From an uncultured Mycoplasma sp. (lineage in GTDB: Bacteria; Bacillota_I; Bacilli_A; Mycoplasmatales; Mycoplasmoidaceae): a stretch of 64,000 nt of DNA. The notes under the pieces are model-generated. The model made no database searches. It was not told the DNA's origin and worked only from the letters and a program-made list of their open reading frames with translations. The position numbers and the translations under genes are program-made. This document shows positions 24,438-34,558 of the stretch, piece after piece (position 1 is the first letter of the stretch; every line of letters starts with the position of its first letter). The stretch lies in assembly GCA_947648205.1 (NCBI GenBank), contig CANSNC010000001.1, positions 1-64,000 on the forward strand, in the 5' to 3' direction.

Positions 24438-25157
24438 ATGTCAAAATATGTTTTAGGAAAAAAGGGTGTTTTAGACAATATAAAGCAGAATAAAATATCA
24501 ACTGTTTATTTAAAACACGATTTTCCTGAGTTGCTTGAACTGAAAAAGAAAATTAATTTCAATATATGTTATAAAAAAGATAATAATTTTTATTCTGTTT
24601 TTGATGGAAATCACCAATTTGTAATAGGTGAGTTAAAAGAAAATAATTTTTATAATAACTTTAATTCTTTTATTTCAGACATAAATAGTATTAATTCTGA
24701 AAAAAAAATAATTATTATGTTGGATAGTATTCAAGATCCTGGTAATTTTGGTGCAATAATAAGAACATGTAGTTGTTTTGGTGTTGAGGGTATTATATAC
24801 AAAAAAATGAATCAAGTTCAAATAAATGATACTGTTATTAAAACAAGTGCTGGTGCAATTTCTCATGTAAAAATGTTATCTATATCTAATTTATCAAATA
24901 TCATAATGAAATTAAAAGAATTAGGTTATTGAGTTTTGTCTTCATGTTTAGATGATAAAAGTGTTGATTTAAGTTCTTCAAAGTTTGATTTTGAAAAAAT
25001 ATGTTTAATTTTGGGCAATGAAAATAATGGCATATCTAAAGTTATTTTAGATAATTCAGATTTAAAACTAAAAATACCAATGAGTATTGGTAGTGTTCAG
25101 TCTTTAAATGTTAGTGTAAGTCTTGGAATCCTTTTATATGCAATTATATATAAATAA
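24438..25157 (+). CDS. rlmB: 23S rRNA 2'-O-methyltransferase (RlmB / SpoU family)
   Basis: A 239-aa SpoU-type (SPOUT, trefoil-knot) methyltransferase. The N-terminal part (1-75) is the substrate-binding domain. The knot domain shows the three family motifs: LDSIQDPGNFGAIIRT, ICLILGNENNGIS and IPMSIGSVQSLNVSVSLGI. RlmB methylates the ribose of a conserved guanosine in the P-loop of 23S rRNA. The gene follows cysS as in many Firmicutes (there with mrnC between). TrmH-like specificity for tRNA cannot be fully excluded, but size, N-terminal domain and synteny favour RlmB. Confidence 0.88.
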
Positions 25158-25173
25158 TATTTGGAGGTATAAA

Positions 25174-25806
25174 GTGTCATCAAATGTAGAATTAAATGAT
25201 AATGAATTATTATATTTATATAATGAATCAAAAAACTATTTTGCTTATAATTTGTTAGAAAAAAAGTATTTAAATAATTTAAAAATTTCTGGATATAAAT
25301 ATTTAAGAAACACATCAATTTCAAAATATTATACTCAAGATGATGTAGATTCACTAATAACCATATATTTTAAAGAAGGATGTGATATTTACAAATATTA
25401 CAACAATAATAAAAAATTTAAATGTTTTATATTTTTATTTGTTAGAAATAGATTTTTAGATAATTGTAGATCATTTTCAAATTATAAACATAATATAATG
25501 AACATTTGTAGAAGTTATGATGATGACAGATTTAATTACTTAAATAATTGTGCTGATAGTTTGGAAAAGACTCCAGATTCATTAAGTAATTATGAAAATG
25601 AAAATGTTTTTAAATATGAATGAATTTGTAATTATTTAGATAATAATTTTAAAAATGAAAAAGAAATTTTTCTTGAGTGAGCTAGTGATAAATTTTCTAT
25701 AAAAGATATTTGTAAAAAACACAATAAAAATATAAAATATTTAAGAAGTAGGTTGTATTACATTAGGCAAAGAATAAAAGATCAAGCAAAGATTTATTTT
25801 AATTAA
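25174..25806 (+). CDS. divergent sigma-70 family factor in sigH position
   Basis: A 210-aa protein with GTG start and a strong GGAGGT eight bases before it. The N-terminus (ELNDNELLYLYNES) and the segment around DDVDSLITIYFKEGCDIYKYY resemble sigma region 2 of SigH, followed by FLFVRNRFLDNCRSF like the region 2.3-2.4 stretch. The C-terminal 65 residues read as region 4: a helix, then a helix-turn-helix with FSIKDICKKHNKNIKYLRSRLYYIRQRIK. Its place between rlmB and rpmG/secE/nusG is that of sigH in Bacillus. Most mycoplasmas have only RpoD, so this is a candidate second sigma factor. It is weakly conserved; assignment rests on pattern plus synteny. Its targets are unknown. Confidence 0.62.
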
Positions 25807-25865
25807 TTTATATAAGAATGTTTTTTTAAATACCTATATTTAAAAAATCTACTATAATATTTAGT

Positions 25866-25890
25866 AAATATCCTAAAAAGGATATTTTTT
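25866..25890 (+). terminator. terminator after the sigma-factor-like gene
   Basis: An eight-base stem (25866-25873 with 25880-25887), a six-base loop and a T-run. A TATAAT hexamer sits just upstream at 25853-25858, so the hairpin might instead lie at the very start of a permease transcript. Confidence 0.7.
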
Positions 25891-25938
25891 ATTTTATATA
25901 TTCGTCAATAAAAGTTGTGAATATAGATGGGAGGTAGT

Positions 25939-27483
25939 GTGGAAGTTTCATTAAAGACAACAAGAAAAATAGGGTTAATCACTTCAATTTCTATTTTGGT
26001 TGGTAGTGTAGTTGGTATAGGCATTTTTTTTAAAAATATTTCTGTATTTAATGCAAATAACAACTATGGTATTAATGTATTAATAGCTTGAATAATTGCT
26101 GCAATTATTTCTACATGTACAGCCATTTGTTTTGGAGAGGCATCTTCAGCAGATCCTGGAGGTGGAATAGGTGGATGAGCCAATAAATTATGTGGAAAAA
26201 AACTAGGATATGTAGTAAAAATAAATTTTAATTTATTTTACTTAGGTATATTGATTGCATGTATTACTGTTTTTGTATCTGAAGCAATTTTTAATATATT
26301 TAATTTATCTGGTAAAGTCCATATGGGATTTATTATGTTATTAACATTTGGTATATTTTTTATATTAGTAGCGTTAAATTATTTTGCTACTAAGGTTTCT
26401 CAAATATCACAAATAGTTCTAACATCACTTAAATTTGTTCCAATTATTTTAATAATTGTATTAGGTTTTGTATTTTTAAAAAATGGCAATAATTTATTTA
26501 ATGAAAATAATGCTGGTTTTTTATTTGAACCATCCCAACCTGGACAAAAAATAGATAATTCTTCACAATTGTCAAATTTAGGTCCTGTTGGTATATTTGC
26601 ATCTCTTCCTGCTATTTTATTTGCATTTGATTCTTTTACATGTGTAGGATCAATAGGTTTAGAAGCAAAATCTAAAAAAACTGTTCCTATTTCAATAGTT
26701 GTTGGAATGATATTAGTTTCAATATTCTATATATTAATAACAGTGGTTCAAATATTGATAGGTCAAGGTTCAATTGGAGAAACATTTGATTTAATATTTT
26801 ACAGTAATCCAACAGCTCAAATAATTTTTCAATATATTGTTAGTGTATTTATGTTTGTATCAATATTAGGTGTATGTAACTCAATGATACTAACTGCAAT
26901 AAGATCATTTGATAAACTTGTAAATGATAAATTAATAATTGGAAGTAATAAATTACTATCTATTGCAAATAATAAACAATTATTGGCTGGAACAATATTA
27001 TTTGTAATTGTGGAAGTAATATGACTTGCTTTATTAACCGTTCTATCCTCATCTTTTAATCATGATGCATTTGTTGATGGATTTTCAAATTATGCGACTC
27101 TATTCTTTTTCTTTATATATGGTTTAATTGTTTTATTTACATTAATTAATCACATTACTAATAAAGTTAAAGTCAACAAATTTAATACATATTTTTTTGT
27201 GCCAATATCAGTTATTTCCTTGATTGGTATAACAATTGTTTTTGGTTATCAATTTTTTTATGAAAATATTGTGAGAGTATTTTTGGATCCAAATTATCAT
27301 AGTTCATGAGGAGTGTTATTTGGACCAAGTAACCCATTTAAATTAAAACTTTGAGAAGTTTCAATTGTCTTTTTTATTATGTTATTATTATTTATGTTAC
27401 TTCCTATAATTAATTATTTTTTGATGAGAAAGAAATATTTTCAAGAAAAGAATGAGTCAAAAATAGAAGAGGCAAAAATATAA
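25939..27483 (+). CDS. amino-acid permease (APC superfamily)
   Basis: A 514-aa polytopic membrane protein with about twelve hydrophobic helices. Helix 1 contains the family's small-residue break (VGSVVGIGIFFKN), and the region FGEASSADPGGGIGGW corresponds to the second helix signature. A later segment FAFDSFTCVGSIGLEAKSKKTVPISIV is the conserved loop between helices 6 and 7. It likely imports amino acids in symport or exchange. GTG start with GGGAGG five bases before. It is inserted between the sigma-like gene and rpmG, and its stop codon overlaps the rpmG start (TAATG). Substrate cannot be assigned. Confidence 0.88.
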
Positions 27484-27629
27484 TGGCAAAAAATGTTATT
27501 ATGATTTGTGAAGATTGTTTGTCAAGAAATTATAAATCTAAAATAAATCAATATAGGACAGAAAGATTAGAATTAAAAAAATATTGTCCAAAGTGTAGAA
27601 AAGCTACATTACATAAAGAAACAAGGTAA
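27483..27629 (+). CDS. rpmG: 50S ribosomal protein L33
   Basis: A 48-aa zinc-ribbon type L33. The four zinc ligands are CEDC and CPKC, so this is the zinc-containing form. The sequence ending in CRKATLHKETR is typical. The ATG overlaps the permease stop by one base, so translation is likely coupled. It is followed by secE and nusG, as in Bacillus. Confidence 0.95.
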   Translation: MAKNVIMICEDCLSRNYKSKINQYRTERLELKKYCPKCRKATLHKETR

Positions 27630-27635
27630 ATACTT

Positions 27636-27911
27636 ATGGCAAAAGAAGAAATAATTGTTACTAAGAAAAGCAAAAGGGAAGATTTGAATAGTGATGATAA
27701 ACAAAGTGATCCCTTTGCTTCAGAAATACAAACTAAGAAATTTAAAAAATTTAAAAAATTTTTTTATGGAGTTGGAAAAGAATTTGAAAGAACTTCATGA
27801 ACAACAAAATCAAAATTAGTATCAGATTTTTTTGTGGTTGTAATAATAGTTTTAATATTAGCTGCAATATTTACAGGAATTGGGTTACTAATGGTTACAT
27901 ATGTAAAATAA
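27636..27911 (+). CDS. secE: preprotein translocase subunit SecE
   Basis: A 91-aa protein with a charged N-terminal part (1-45), the conserved amphipathic stretch FKKFFYGVGKEFERTSWTT before one membrane helix (about 65-88). SecE clamps and stabilises SecY in the protein-export channel. The N-terminal acidic/basic extension is longer than in minimal forms. It sits six bases after rpmG and 24 before the nusG ATG, the normal order. Confidence 0.92.
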
Positions 27912-27955
27912 AAAGTTTATTAGGAGAATAATATTATATGAATAGTTCAATGCCA

Positions 27956-28936
27956 AAGTGATATATTGCTACAACAATTATTGGTAATGAGGAAGTTGTC
28001 TATAAAAATATAGAAGATAAAATTAGAGCATATGGTTTAAATGATTTAGTGAAAGAGATTAAATTATTAAAAAGTAGAGAAATAACAATTGAAATTTTTG
28101 ATAATAAAACAAATCCTCCGCCAAAATTAATGAGAAATACTAAATCTATTACATGAGAAACATTACCTGGTAATAAGTATAAAAAAACAAGAATAAGAGA
28201 AGTAAATAGATTTCCAGGGTATATTTATATTCAAATGATTATGACTCAAGAGGCATGATATGCCATTAGAAATACTTATGGTATAACAGGGTTTGTTGGA
28301 TCATCTGGTAAAGGAGCACAACCCATACCAATGTCAGATCAAGATGTAGAAGCATTATTTGATCCTTCTTTAAATAAAGATATTATTATTAATAAATCTG
28401 AAGGTTCATATTCTGGTTATGTAGATAATACAGTTGATACTCAAAAACAAGAAAACAATGATAACAAAAAATCTACTGGAGAAGTTGAATTTTTAGTTGG
28501 ATTACCAAATATAGTTTCTGTTAATAATAAACCTTTTGTTGTTAATAATTTAAATAATGATGGTTTTTATGATTCACAAATTGACAATAAAGTAACATCT
28601 AATGAAAATGAGTTAGACACTGATTCAGAAGCATTAGAAAAAGAAAGTTTTATTAATGAAATAAGCAACACAGAAGATACTAGAGATATGTATATAAATG
28701 ATCATTCAGAATTAGATGATACAAATATTAAAATGAATGACAAACATACTTCAGATTATTCTTTAAAAGTTGGTACATTTATTAAAATTATATCAGGCCA
28801 AATGAAAGATACTTCAGGATATATTGTTGCTATAGATGATGAAAACAATAAATTAGAAATTGAAATTGAATTACTAGGAAGAAAAAGTAAAATTATTGTA
28901 GATAAAAGTGAAGTTACTACAGATAATATTGAATAA
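27956..28936 (+). CDS. nusG: transcription antitermination factor NusG, 5' end apparently frameshifted
   Basis: Read from a GTG at 27956 this gives 326 aa. Residues 1-130 are the NGN domain (IATTIIGNEEVV, REVNRFPGYIYIQMIM, VGSSGKGAQPIPM). Residues 135-270 are an acidic Asn-rich insert. Residues 271-320 are the KOW domain (KVGTFIKIISGQMKDTSGYI). NusG binds RNA polymerase and controls elongation and coupling. The best start by ribosome-binding site is the ATG at 27936 (AGGAG upstream) giving MNSSMPKWY, but a tract ATATATAT at 27959-27966 puts the rest two bases out of frame. The GTG has no Shine-Dalgarno. Either the tract expanded or the sequence has an error. Confidence 0.85.
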
Positions 28937-28958
28937 AAGGCATTGCCTTTTATTTTTT
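28933..28958 (+). terminator. terminator after nusG
   Basis: A nine-base stem (28933-28941 with 28945-28953) with a three-base loop and T-tail overlaps the nusG stop codon. Confidence 0.8.
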
Positions 28959-29025
28959 ATATATAACCATTTTTATAAAAAATATTATATAATATTATGT
29001 ATTTTTAAATATTTAAGGAGACAAA

Positions 29026-30060
29026 ATGCCAAAAAAAGAAGCAGAAAAAAAAGTTGGATCAGTGTCTAAAAAGACTACTGCAAAAGCAGAAACAACAAAA
29101 TTAAAAAATGAATCTGCACAAAAAAATGTTGAAAATAATGTTATAGCTAAAAAATCATCAGAAAGTACATACAAAGAAAAAGCTAGTGAAATTGAAGCTA
29201 ACATTATGGCAAAAATTAATGCAAATCCAACTGTGGCTAATAATAAATTCAAAAAAGTTATTAGTGTTAACAAATTAATGGAAACTGGTGCTCATATTGG
29301 TTTAACATCAAAAAAATGAAATCCAAAAATGAAAAGTTTTGTTTACACTAAAAAAGGTAATAATTATATTATTGACCTAATGCAAACAGTGATTGCATTA
29401 AGTGATGCATACAATTATTTAATGAATTTATCAAAGGATAATGGATCAGTTTTAATAGTAGGTACAAGAGGAAAAACTATAAAAAATCATGTTAAAGAAG
29501 AAGCAAAAAGAGTACAAGCTTTTTATATTAATGAAAGATGACTTGGTGGTACTTTAACAAATTTTAAAACTGTAAGCAATTCTATTAAAAAATTTAATAA
29601 TTTGTTATATATGCAAAAGTATGGTGAAATTGAAAAATTCACTAAGAAAGAACAAGTTGCTAAAAGAAAAGAAACTGAAAAGTTGGCAAAATTTTTTGGT
29701 GGAATTAGAACTATGAAAGATTTACCATCAGCTTTAATATTAACAGATCCTGAAAATGAAAAAATTGCATTATTAGAAGCAAAGAAATTAGGAATTAAAG
29801 TAATTGCAATTTGTAATACTAATGCAAATCCTGAATCTATTGATTATGTAATTCCTGCAAATAATTATTCAATCAAATCTGTTTATTTATTAATTGGAAT
29901 TCTTTGTGATGCAATAGCTGAAGGTAAAAATTTACCTAAGTCTTTTGTGGATAAAAAAGATGATGAAATTGTTTTACCAGAAATTGTTAAAAGAAAACCT
30001 GAATTTAGAAAAGTTGTTTATGATAGACCAAATTTACAAAATTCACAACAAAAAAAATAA
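29026..30060 (+). CDS. rpsB: 30S ribosomal protein S2 with N-terminal extension
   Basis: A 344-aa S2. The core begins near residue 80 (LMETGAHIGL, then WNPKMKSFVYTKKGNNYIIDL) and runs to about 325. It includes NERWLGGTLTNF and the conserved IVIAICNTN-like segment. Residues 1-78 are an added Lys/Ala-rich stretch absent from typical S2 (about 250 aa). AAGGAG precedes the ATG. Unlike the usual rpsB-tsf pair, the gene is followed by its own terminator and three unrelated genes before tsf. Confidence 0.96.
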
Positions 30061-30073
30061 TATATTAAAATTT

Positions 30074-30105
30074 AAATAAATCATTTTTAAAATGATTTAT
30101 TTTTT
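30074..30105 (+). terminator. terminator after rpsB
   Basis: A perfect 14-base stem (30074-30087 with 30089-30102) and T-tail, 14 bases after the rpsB stop. Confidence 0.85.
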
Positions 30106-30133
30106 ATTATAATTTTCAAAAAAGGAATTCATT

Positions 30134-30784
30134 ATGTTTGACACTCTTATTAATGATGAATTATATATGTTTCAAAATTCAAGAATGGCTAATAATTCAT
30201 ATATCATAATTAATAAAAAAACAGCAATTGTAATTGACCCTAGTTGAAATGGTAAATCAATTATAAATTTTTTAAAAGAAAAGAAGATAAGTGTTGTTAA
30301 AATTTTTATTACACATGCTCATTATGATCATATAGTTGATATTGATAAAATTTATAAAGAATTCAAAGATGTTACTTTTTATATATCAGAGCATGAATCT
30401 ATTCATTTGAGACAAATATCAACTAACATGGCATTTAAATCGCCATCAACATTTCCAAAAGAAAAAATATTTGAAATTAAATCTAATAATACTGAAATAA
30501 AATTTGGTCAAGAAATAATTGGTATTTTTTTATCCCCAGGCCATTCTAAAGGTTCTATAACTTTTATATATAAACAATATATATTTACAGGAGATTTTAT
30601 CTTTTCTGATTGTATAGGCAGAACAGACTTACCTACAGGGAATTTAGAAGAGATGAAAAAATCTTTAAAAAGATTTTTAAAATTTGCAAATGATGATTCA
30701 ATTATTTGCCCAGGACATAACCAAATTTCTTTATTTAAAATAGTTAAAGTTTACAATGATGAATTAAATGAATATTCAAAATAA
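30134..30784 (+). CDS. metallo-beta-lactamase fold hydrolase (glyoxalase II-like)
   Basis: A 216-aa protein of the metallo-beta-lactamase fold. THAHYDH carries the H-x-H-x-DH metal motif; further ligands are the His in SPGHSKGS, the Asp in FTGDFIFSDCIGR and the His in CPGH near residue 195. The pattern and size match small glyoxalase II-like hydrolases that split thioesters such as S-lactoylglutathione-like compounds, although the natural substrate in mycoplasmas is not known. AAGGA lies before the ATG. It is followed 16 bases later by coaD and seems to form a short operon with coaD and ldh. Confidence 0.88.
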
Positions 30785-30800
30785 TGGAATTTAATAATTT

Positions 30801-31235
30801 ATGTTAAAAAATTATAATATTGCAATATATCCTGGAACTTTTGAATTTTTTCATGATGGGCATAAATCTATAATTAATAAAGCTATGAAGCTTTTTGAAA
30901 TTATTTATATTGTTGTAAGTAATAATGAAAATAAAAATTCATCTCATATAGAAATTAGATATAACAACATAATAAACTCTAATTTTGTAAAAAATAATAA
31001 AAATATAAAAGTTATAAAAAATGAAGGTTTAACAATAGATATTTTAAATATGCTTAATTGCTATTATATAATAAGAGGTGTAAGAAGTATTGAAGATTTT
31101 AAATATGAAATGTCTTTGTATGATTCATATAAACAAATTTCTATTGACTTTGAAATAATATATTTCTTATCAGATGAAAGCATGAGGAAAATATCTTCCT
31201 CATCAATATTAAGGAGTAACAAAAATGAAAACTAG
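30801..31235 (+). CDS. coaD: phosphopantetheine adenylyltransferase
   Basis: A 144-aa nucleotidyltransferase-fold enzyme that transfers AMP to 4'-phosphopantetheine, the fourth step of coenzyme A synthesis. The ATP motif reads YPGTFEFFHDGH (T/HxGH signature), later IIRGVRSIEDFKYE and the C-terminal ISSSSILR match the family closely. It is slightly shorter than the usual 160 aa. No clear Shine-Dalgarno is seen, so translation may be coupled to the upstream hydrolase gene. Its end overlaps the ldh start by 11 bases. Confidence 0.9.
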   Translation: MLKNYNIAIYPGTFEFFHDGHKSIINKAMKLFEIIYIVVSNNENKNSSHIEIRYNNIINSNFVKNNKNIKVIKNEGLTIDILNMLNCYYIIRGVRSIEDFKYEMSLYDSYKQISIDFEIIYFLSDESMRKISSSSILRSNKNEN

Positions 31236-32166
31236 AAAAGTGGTTTTGATTGGTTGTGGTGCTGTTGGTACAGCTTTTCTATATGGTGCTATGAACCAAA
31301 ATTTATTTGATGAATATGTATTAATAGATGCATTTGAAGGTGCTGCAAAAGGTAATGCAATTGATACTTCAGATGCAATCCCAAATTTAGTGCAACCGCC
31401 TAAATATGTAAAATATGGAAGTTATGATGATTGTTCAGATGCTGACATTGTAGTTATTACTGCAGGTGTAGCTCAAAAACCAGGAGAAACAAGAATTCAA
31501 TTAGTAGGAAGAAATGCAAGAATTATTCAAGATATAGCAAATGGTGTAAGAGATTCTGGATTTGAAGGGATTACTGTAATTGCATCTAATCCAGTAGATA
31601 TTATTACTACTTTGTATCAAAGAATGACAGGTTTTGATCCACATAAAGTAATTGGAAGTGGTACTAGCTTAGACTCAGTAAGATTGAATAGATTATTATG
31701 TGAAAAATATAAAGTTAGTCCAAAAAGTGTTTGTGCATATGTTGTAGGTGAACATGGTGACTCATCAGTTTCAGTTTTCTCTGCTGCTACAATTGGTGGA
31801 ATTCCATTAGCAAAATTTGGTGGAAAAATGACAGAAGCTCAACAAAATAAAATGCACAATGAAGTAATGAGAATGGCTTACAAAATTATTAATTTAAAAA
31901 GAGCTACATTTTATGGTATTGGTGCTGCATTAAACAAAATTTGTAGAGCAGTATTACAAGATGAAAATATTGTATTACCTGTATCTTGTGTAACAAATGG
32001 AACATACAATCTTCAACTTGGATGACCAGCAGTTATTAACAAAGATGGATGAAGTAGACCAATAAAATTAGAATTAAATAAGGCAGAAAAAGCAAAATTT
32101 ATAAAATCAGCTAAGCAAATGAAAAAAGTGTATGATGAAGTTGCTGCTGAACTTGGAATTGAATAG
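31225..32166 (+). CDS. ldh: L-lactate dehydrogenase
   Basis: A 313-aa NAD-dependent dehydrogenase that reduces pyruvate to lactate, regenerating NAD+ at the end of fermentation. The N-terminal Rossmann motif is IGCGAVGTAFLYG; the substrate loop reads QKPGETR; the catalytic His is in GEHGDSS; the cofactor segment VIASNPVDIIT is typical. AAGGAG inside coaD serves as ribosome-binding site. Loop residues favour lactate over malate dehydrogenase. A terminator follows 24 bases later. Confidence 0.95.
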
Positions 32167-32190
32167 TTATTAAGAGTAGTTATAATTAGA

Positions 32191-32228
32191 AAAACATAGA
32201 TCCAATTTAAGGACTATGTTTTTTATTT
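32191..32228 (+). terminator. terminator after ldh
   Basis: A nine-base stem (32191-32199 with 32214-32222), a 14-base loop and a T-rich tail after the ldh stop. Confidence 0.8.
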
Positions 32229-32312
32229 TGGTTGTTTTAAATCATTAAAATGTATTACAATTAGAAAGAATGAAAATTATTTTAATTATCACTATATGGA
32301 TAGGAGAATTTT

Positions 32313-33209
32313 ATGAGTAATATCACTCCGCAAAAAGTTAAAGAACTAAGAGAAAGAACACAAGCTGGATTTATGGATTGTCAAAAAGCATTAGTTGAAT
32401 CAAATGGTGACATAGATAAGGCCATTGAATGACTAAGAGAAAAGGGCATTTCAAAAGCTGCTAAAAAAGCAGATGCCATTGCTGCAGAAGGTCTGACAAA
32501 TGCAGTTATTAGAGGAGATCAATGTTTAGTTTTGGAAGTTAATTCTCAAACAGATTTTGTTGCAAAAAATGAAGAATTTATAAATTTAGTTAATGATATA
32601 ATTGATGCTATTTTTATAAACAAAAAAGTGGACAAAGAATCAGTAGAAAAAATGCAACTAAAAAATGGTAAAGATGTTAAAACTGCATGTGTTGAAGCAA
32701 CAGCTAAAATAGGTGAAAAAATTGAATTTAGAAGAGCAATGTTATTAACAAAAAAATCAAATCAATCTTTTGGAGCATACCAACATAGTAATTCAAAAAT
32801 ATCATCTGCTATTTTAATTGATGGTATTGTAGATGATTCATTAGCAAAAGATATTGCAATGCATCTAACAGCTATGAATCCTAGATTTTTAAGTAAAGAA
32901 AAAGTTGATAATAAGTGATTAGAATCTGAAAGAAAAATTCTTTTAGAAAAATCTAAAGAAGAATCAAAAAACTCTAAAAAAGATCCAAAATTTATGGATA
33001 AAATTATTGATGGAAGATTAAATAAAATTCTTTCAGAAAATTGTTTAGAAGAACAACCTTTTTTTAAAGATGGTAGTATAACTATTAAAAAATTACTAGA
33101 ACAAAAAAATGCAAAAGTTATAGACATGGTTCGTTTTGAATTGGGTGAAGGTATTGAAAAAAAAGTTGATGATTTTGCAAGTGAAGTAGCTGCACAAATG
33201 AAAAAATAG
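32313..33209 (+). CDS. tsf: elongation factor Ts
   Basis: A 298-aa guanine-nucleotide exchange factor for EF-Tu. The N-terminal UBA-like domain contains [20 protein letters not shown] and [17 protein letters not shown], both family hallmarks; [14 protein letters not shown] marks the core dimerisation domain. TAGGAGA precedes the ATG. It heads the cluster tsf, pyrH, frr, uppS, cdsA but is separated from rpsB by three genes. A terminator follows the stop. Confidence 0.96.
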
Positions 33210-33220
33210 GTTTTGATGTA

Positions 33221-33247
33221 AAAAAATAGATCAAATCTATTTTTTTA
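33221..33247 (+). terminator. terminator after tsf
   Basis: A perfect 11-base stem (33221-33231 with 33235-33245) with a three-base loop running into a T-run, 11 bases after the tsf stop. Confidence 0.85.
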
Positions 33248-33266
33248 TGTAGTATAGGAGATATTT

Positions 33267-33992
33267 ATGCATTCAAACAATAATAGCAATAGAACAACTA
33301 TAATGTTGAAATTAAGTGGAGCCTCACTTAATCATAATGACAGTGATAATATAATTTCTTTTGAAATTTTAAATGAGATTGCACAACAAATTAAAGTTTT
33401 AATAAATCATTTTAATGTGGCAATTGTTCTTGGTGGTGGAAATATTTGAAGAGGTTCTATAGCAAGTAAAGTTAATATGCCAAGAGATCAAGCAGATTAT
33501 ATGGGAATGTTAGCAACAATAATAAATTCTATTGCTTTTGAATCTATTTTAAAAAATATAAATATTGATGCAAAAGTTTTCTCAAAAATAGAAATGGAAA
33601 AAATTTGTGATACTTATTATTTAAGAAATGTTAAAGACTATTTAAATAAAGGTGGAGTTGCAATATTAGCTGCTGGAACTGGTATGCCATATTTTTCAAC
33701 TGATACAGGTTCAGCTATTACTGCAATAGAAATTGGTGCAAAATTTATTTTAATGGGAAAAAATAATGTTGATGGAGTTTATTCTTGTGACCCACTAGAA
33801 AACCCTAATGCTGAGTTTTATAAAACACTAACTTATGATGATGTTATTTCTAAAAATTTAAGAGTAATGGATACTACAGCAATTGCTTTATGCAAGGAGT
33901 ACAAAACAAAAATTATTGTTTTTAACATAAATGAAAAAAATAGTATTATTGATACATTAAATAGAAAGTCAAAATTTACAATCATTGAATAG
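33267..33992 (+). CDS. pyrH: uridylate kinase
   Basis: A 241-aa bacterial-type UMP kinase that makes UDP from UMP and ATP. Motifs in order: MLKLSGASL at the N-terminus, VLGGGNIWRG (phosphate loop), RDQADYMGMLATIINS (UMP binding), GTGMPYFSTDT, and KNNVDGVYSCDP. A short Asn/Ser-rich N-terminal tail (about 10 residues) precedes the core. TAGGAG lies eight bases before the ATG. The order pyrH-frr-uppS-cdsA is the conserved bacterial one. Confidence 0.96.
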
Positions 33993-34002
33993 GATATAAT
34001 TT

Positions 34003-34554
34003 ATGGAATGAAAAATTTATAAAGAAGAATTTGATAAAAAAGCTAATGAGAAAATTAATTGATTAGAAAGTGAATTTTCTAAGATTAGAACTGGTAGACC
34101 ATCACCAACAATTTTTGATTCACTTTTGTTTGATGCTTATGGTTCAAAAGTTAAACTTAATGAAATAGCTAATGTGCATGTTGCAGAAGGAAGAACATTA
34201 ATTGTTAAACCATATGATAAATCATTATTACATGAAATAAATCAAGAAATTCTTAAATCAAATTTAGGTTTAACTCCTCAAGTTGATGCTGATTTACTTA
34301 GAATTAATTTTCCTTCTCAAACCGAAGAAGCTAGAAAAAATTCTGTTAAAAAATGTAAAGAAATTCTTGAAAATGCAAAAATAGGTATAAGAAATATTAG
34401 AAATGATATTCATAAAAAATATAAAGCAGACAAAGAATTGAGAGAAGATGAGATTAAACAATATGATACAGAATTAGACAAAACTACTAAATTATATAAT
34501 TCAAAATTGGATGAATTATTTAGTAAGAAAGAAAAAGATTTAATGTCTTTATAG
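34003..34554 (+). CDS. frr: ribosome recycling factor
   Basis: A 183-aa protein, the family's standard length. It splits post-termination ribosomes together with EF-G. The segment [15 protein letters not shown] and the long C-terminal helix ([28 protein letters not shown]) are characteristic. AGGATA precedes the ATG, 10 bases after pyrH. It is followed four bases later by uppS. Confidence 0.97.
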
Positions 34555-34558
34555 AATA

